From Scleromitrula shiraiana (taxonomy: Eukaryota; Ascomycota; Leotiomycetes; Helotiales; Sclerotiniaceae), in contig JABELC010000002.1 of assembly GCA_028455995.1 (NCBI GenBank), positions 2,852,001 through 2,916,000 on the forward strand: a stretch of 64,000 nt of DNA, in the 5' to 3' direction. The notes under the pieces were generated by a model, which did no database searches, had not been told where the DNA came from, and was given only the letters and a program-made list of their open reading frames with translations. Below, one piece after another: positions 60,123 through 64,000 of the stretch; the stretch's first letter is position 1; every line of letters starts with the position of its first letter. The position numbers were made by a program, and so were the translations under genes.

Positions 60123-61259
60123 ATGGTCAATGCAGACAGATTGCTCGGTAGGGATGAATGGACCCAAGAGGAGGGAGATATGTTCAAATCTTATTGGAAC
60201 GATAAACAACAATCATTTTCGGGATTCGTTGGCAAATTCACCAATAAGTCCGTCAAGCAGATCAAAGACAAATTATTGCGTGTTATGCCAAAAGGCAGAG
60301 GTGCGCCGAACTGGATGGCACATCCTTTAGATCGACGTATCGCTATAGAACTTTGGAAAGCAGGTTGGGGAGTCCAAGAGATATATACAGTCTTTGGGAT
60401 CACAGATTCTCCGCAAGATAAAAAATCCAAAAGAAGGATCGAGGAGATCACAAAAGCAAATGATCGGATGGTTTTCACTGCGGACGAGCAGGCAACGTTA
60501 CTTACATTGCATACGGAAAATGTACGCATTTTGGATATTACCAAGAAACTAGACTGTGGTTCGTTTGCTTGCCATGCGGCGACCTATCTTTACAGTATTC
60601 GTGAGAATATTGTAACGACTGAGGATTATTTGACAAAGAAAGATGCTCCCAACGCAAAGTTCAAGAACCCTCCAGTACTGGGGCTTGCTACGATTATTAA
60701 GAACAAACCAAGATATAGATACAAGGAGTATAAAAACTTGGAAGACAAGTTTTTTAACGAGCTTGGTTTCCTCGCTAATGATGATTCTTCTGATGATGAG
60801 GAGGATGATATGGTCAAGACTGAAACAAAACTGCATCCATCTCTCAACAAAACCAACAATACAAGCACTTCGATCGATACTAACACAGCGACTATTAAGT
60901 CCCGCTCTGAAACTGTTGACGCCTCGAAAATGGGTGTTCAGCGTGTGTCTCAGCCGAAACCCCACGGGCATGTCCATAAGAAGATCAAACCTGATGGTGT
61001 GAAGAAAGGGGTCAAATCGGTATCACCAGCGCGGAACTCCCCATCAACAATAGACAGCACGAAGTCCACCTTGCGCACACAGGTTGAGACTAAATCGGAC
61101 ACCAACGCGGATGAGATGCTTTCACCACAAATGACGAAGAGTATCGCAAGGTCCAAGATGCAACTTAGTACGTCGTTCCCAAAAAAATCAAAAGTCACAA
61201 AACCCAAGTCTTCGAAATCATCATCTCGATTCTCTGGTGCTTCGGAGATAAAGCGATGA
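60123..61259 (+). CDS. SANT/Myb-like protein, 378 aa, function unknown
   Basis: An intronless frame from MVNADRLLGRDEWTQEEGDM. The first segment, EWTQEEGDMFKSYWNDKQ with FVGKFTNKSVKQIKDKLLRV, has the tryptophan and helix spacing of a SANT/Myb-like module. A second possible module is MVFTADEQATLLTLHTENVR, then ILDITKKLDCGSFACHAATY. Between them lies WMAHPLDRRIAIELWKAGWG. A conserved-looking NPPVLGLATIIKNKPRYRYK precedes an acidic patch (NDDSSDDEEDDM) and a Ser/Lys-rich disordered tail. DNA or chromatin binding is likely by fold, but no exact family is recognised. Two other small Myb-like genes follow at 61673-62438 and 63602. Confidence 0.7.
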   Translation: MVNADRLLGRDEWTQEEGDMFKSYWNDKQQSFSGFVGKFTNKSVKQIKDKLLRVMPKGRGAPNWMAHPLDRRIAIELWKAGWGVQEIYTVFGITDSPQDKKSKRRIEEITKANDRMVFTADEQATLLTLHTENVRILDITKKLDCGSFACHAATYLYSIRENIVTTEDYLTKKDAPNAKFKNPPVLGLATIIKNKPRYRYKEYKNLEDKFFNELGFLANDDSSDDEEDDMVKTETKLHPSLNKTNNTSTSIDTNTATIKSRSETVDASKMGVQRVSQPKPHGHVHKKIKPDGVKKGVKSVSPARNSPSTIDSTKSTLRTQVETKSDTNADEMLSPQMTKSIARSKMQLSTSFPKKSKVTKPKSSKSSSRFSGASEIKR

Positions 61260-61672
61260 TGGATGGACGGCTTAGACTACGCAGTTGATTGTGAATGGAG
61301 ATGGAAGCAGAAGTAGTCGGGATACCGCTACGTGGGAGCTGAGAGGGATGGAGGTTGTACTTGGATAACGAGTTACACAGCGGTACACAGCGACATAGTC
61401 ATACTGTATGGTATGTTACATTGTTATCACTCAATAATATCATCATGTTTGACTGTTATACATTGGTTGTTATTCGCCCTGCTTTGATACCTATCCTTGG
61501 ATGAAATACTATGCTGCCAATGTTCAAGAAAATTCGTCCATATCATCCATGTATTCAGAAGCAGAAAAAGCCCCGATGAATATCCTCCCACATGTACCAG
61601 AATGCAGAAAGCTAGAGCTAGAAAGAAGAAAGGCTCTAATCAGATAGATTAAGAGTATCGTAACCCCCGAAT
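61260..61672. other. Convergent intergenic region
   Basis: No gene was seen; short GTTACACAGCGGTACACAGC direct repeat at about 61370-61390. Confidence 0.4.
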
Positions 61673-62438
61673 CTAGGCATTGTAGAGACTGTATTCAGGA
61701 ATCAACACAAGCAAGTGTCATAGAAGGTAAAAAATACTCACGTGTCGTCATCAAGAATGACTTGACCTTCACGGCCAACTTCTTCAATCTTGAATTGCAT
61801 TGCAGTTTGCTCAGTCTTAGCGCCAATCTGGTAGATCTCTTGGGCAAACCAATCGCTATCGACGCCATTCTCCGTCTTGGCTCTCTTTGCCTTGGACTTG
61901 GATGGACTCATATCCTCCTCGTCGTCGTCCTCGATGGAAGCCGCAACCGCAAACGCAGCCTTGGACTTCCGGGCAGCTGGGGTGTTGCCGGCGGATGCGT
62001 TGCGTACTCGCTTTCGGGGTGGGGTTGACTGGACGGAGTCAGTGGGGGTAGAGGTCTTGGATTCCTTGCGGATTTTTTGGAAGTGTTGGCTGTTGAAAGT
62101 GTTAGTTTGGGTGGGGAATGCATGGCGTGGAGGAGTGCGTGACAGGGTGGAGTGGTGACTAGGGATGAAAACGAGTATGCAAACGGGTAGTAGCGTTGGG
62201 TAGAAGATGTGGCAGAAGGGATAGGTGAATTTTGAAGGACGACGTAAAGCGGGAGAAATATGGGAGAAGGGTCAGAAATAGAGTATTACACATACCGGCA
62301 AGCCTCCTTCGTGAAGCTATAGCCCTTAGCAGTAAGCGCAGAAGAAATAACTGGCCAGTCAATTGATTTGAGACTGTCTCCAGCAATAATTTCAAGAAGC
62401 AAGTCCTTGTCGGCTCGGTGGTCCCATTGAGAAGGCAT
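61673..62438 (-). CDS. Small Myb-like DNA-binding protein, 168 aa, three exons
   Basis: Exons are 62438-62296, 62089-61742 and 61688-61673, the last very short. The start MPSQWDHRADKDLLLEIIAG is followed by DSLKSIDWPVISSALTAKGY and SFTKEACRQHFQKIRKESK, a single Myb/SANT-like helix set (residues 5-58) of a type common in filamentous ascomycetes. A basic Ser/Pro linker follows, with PPRKRVRNASAGNTPAARKS, then an acidic patch EDDDEED and a C-terminal helix DWFAQEIYQIGAKTEQTAMQ. The donor GTGAGT after GACGACAC favours the third exon (TLYNA-stop); without it the protein would stop after DDDT at 61738. Probably a nuclear regulator; no specific target is known. Divergent from the similar gene at 63602. 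Confidence 0.75.
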
Positions 62439-63601
62439 TGTATTGGAAGCTTCTTGGTATTGTTGTAGTTGGAGATGGAATTTGTTGTTGAAAGAAAGAT
62501 AGATCGAGAAAAGATGGATGGAAGATGAGGGAAACAAGAACAAGATAATGGCTAGTTTTGAAAAGTATATTAGTTGAATTAAAAAAGAACTAAATAATCT
62601 TATTGGCTATTAAGATGAAAATCCTAACTAATTGAGATGATATCCTTTTGTCAACTACAATATTGCACCACTTGGAGAGTAGGATTTAGTTTCCTACTAA
62701 TTCACTTTCTGCTTCAATATGATATTACATATCTTTCCTCCAGTTTCGATATCTTCCTAGATCTTTAGATTATCTTTCACAAGAAAAGAAAAGAAAAGTG
62801 GCTGCAGAAAAACAAACAAAAGCTGAAAGTGTAATTAGTCCTAATTAGTGCTTAATATATTTAGGTATCTGATACATCACATTTTGCCTTCAAAATATTT
62901 TCTTTTTATGTGCATGCATGCACGCATGTATCCACTTGAATATCAAAAGAATGGATATATCTGTAGTCGTCCGGAATATCCAGAGCTCAAGTTAGATCTT
63001 TCCAAATGTTTCTAGGCAAATTGCACTGTAGACAAAACAGTCCTCTTCATTGTCTTTCTAGTACTGTTTAGAACAGCATGTATGAAATCCTTTTCTCCAC
63101 CATCATCTAGACCTCTTAGCAAATGCAGTAGATCTTTATTACAAGAACTTCTAGATCCTGATTACTTCCAATCTGTCGTTTCCCATTGTATGCAGACAGT
63201 AATAAAAGATGAAAGAACGTCTCCAACAAATAAAAGAGATTCGCAAGTGCTTTTCTTTCAATAAACCCAATGTTTAAAATGCAACTTTATCAACCTAGAT
63301 GAGCGTAAAGCTCGTTCAAGAGAATGCCTATTTTAACTGCTTCTTCTCACCAAATTTCACATCCCTACTACTAGCCTTCACGTATCTAATTAAGTGCTCC
63401 GTACCCTGCAACTCCTGTACCTCTCCGTTTGAATACCAAGGTCCTGTCGCATCCCACGTGCATATTGAATCCAGAACCCCGCAGAATTTTGGTACTTTGC
63501 CCCTCATCCATCCTTTAAGTATTCGAGGTATCTGCTTGAATTTCCCCTAGATAACCACATTCATAGACTTCAAGGTGGCTAACCTCAAGAAGACTCGCCA
63601 A
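62439..63601. other. Divergent intergenic region between two Myb-like genes
   Basis: 1.16 kb, AT-rich in 62560-62700. A 60-codon open frame at 63082-63264 lacks motifs. Probably holds both promoters. Confidence 0.4.
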
Positions 63602-64000
63602 ATGACGAATGAAAGTGCTACCAACCGTTTGTTATATGCGATACTCAGTCAGAAATGTCTCAAAGATGTATGCTATCCTGCACCCATTTCTTTCCATTAT
63701 CCCCAAACCTTTACTCTCTGAAAATTGGTGACTGCCATCATCCCCCATGATAGTCTCATCTAACCTCAAAATACTAACTGGCCACCCAGATCGACTGGAA
63801 CAAAGTAGCGCACGACCCGATACTCTCCCAAGAAATCACAAACGGCCATGCTGCACGAATGCGCTACTCCCGATTCAAGAAACAAATGGAGGAGATAACC
63901 TCTCTACCCACTCAACCTCACAAGCAAGCCTCTCCCCGCCGCAGAACTAAAGTAGAGAAAAACAAGTCACCAAACCGGGAACCTAAAGCCAAACGTCGCA
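63602..64000 (+). CDS. Myb-like DNA-binding protein, 5' part (runs off window)
   Basis: Exon 1 is 63602-63667 and exon 2 starts at 63790, with a GTATGC donor and CCCAG acceptor in phase 0. The protein reads MTNESATNRLLYAILSQKCL, KDIDWNKVAHDPILSQEITN, GHAARMRYSRFKKQMEEI, followed by a basic Pro/Lys-rich linker (HKQASPRRRTKVEKNKSPN). The NRLLYAIL, DIDW and GHAARMRYSRFKKQ blocks are the helices of the same Myb-like fold as the protein at 61673-62438 (DKDLLLEII, SIDW and EACRQHFQKIRKE). The frame is open to the right edge, so the rest is unseen. Confidence 0.75.

Overview
This is a nuclear segment of a filamentous ascomycete. The evidence is many short GT-AG introns of about 50-85 bp, fungal-type housekeeping proteins, and a large AT-saturated block of decayed transposons that looks like repeat-induced point mutation (RIP). 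A leotiomycete, perhaps Sclerotiniaceae, is a plausible guess, but nothing in the window fixes the species.

Layout. 1-450 is the C-terminus of the rRNA methyltransferase NOP2. 451-10675 is an accessory strip: a truncated RNase H-like fragment, a TA-flanked inverted-repeat element (2967-3814), a 59-64 bp minisatellite, an RNase H-like gene lacking two catalytic acids (5073-5726, -), a BTB-domain pseudogene (7230-8191) and an intact BTB gene (9081-10072, +). 10676-32886 is a transposon nest. A second, exon-by-exon matching BTB gene (33712-34902, -) lies just beyond it, facing the first. From 35800 rightward the sequence is ordinary and gene-rich: a chromodomain plus four-CCCH-finger protein, a Rab11-type GTPase, a conserved unknown, BRX1, a large coiled-coil protein, RVB2, LIN1/CD2BP2, UFD1 and three small Myb/SANT-like proteins, the last cut by the window edge.

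The transposon nest can be taken apart to the base. A TA-flanked inverted-repeat element (10676-32886) was split by a Ty1/copia element (copy 1, target duplication CACTT). Copy 1 was split by copia copy 2 (CTACT). Copy 2 was split by an inverted copia copy 3 (TTAAC), and separately by a 459-bp inverted-repeat element (TATC) and a second member of the outer family (TA). With the insertions removed, the three copia copies come to about 6.65, 6.62 and 6.64 kb, each with 160-161 bp LTRs, which independently supports the reconstruction. All three are full of stops and carry C-to-T/G-to-A decay. The 459-bp element is not decayed and must be a late arrival. Its two ends are built from 21-bp subrepeats plus an internal hairpin, and it is the most unusual small structure in the window.

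The right-hand genes serve ribosome biogenesis (NOP2, BRX1), chromatin remodelling (RVB2), splicing (LIN1), ubiquitin-dependent extraction (UFD1) and vesicle traffic (Rab11). They are arranged as convergent or divergent neighbours with short shared spacers. The chromodomain gene may act on heterochromatin like the neighbouring island, but that link is only an inference.
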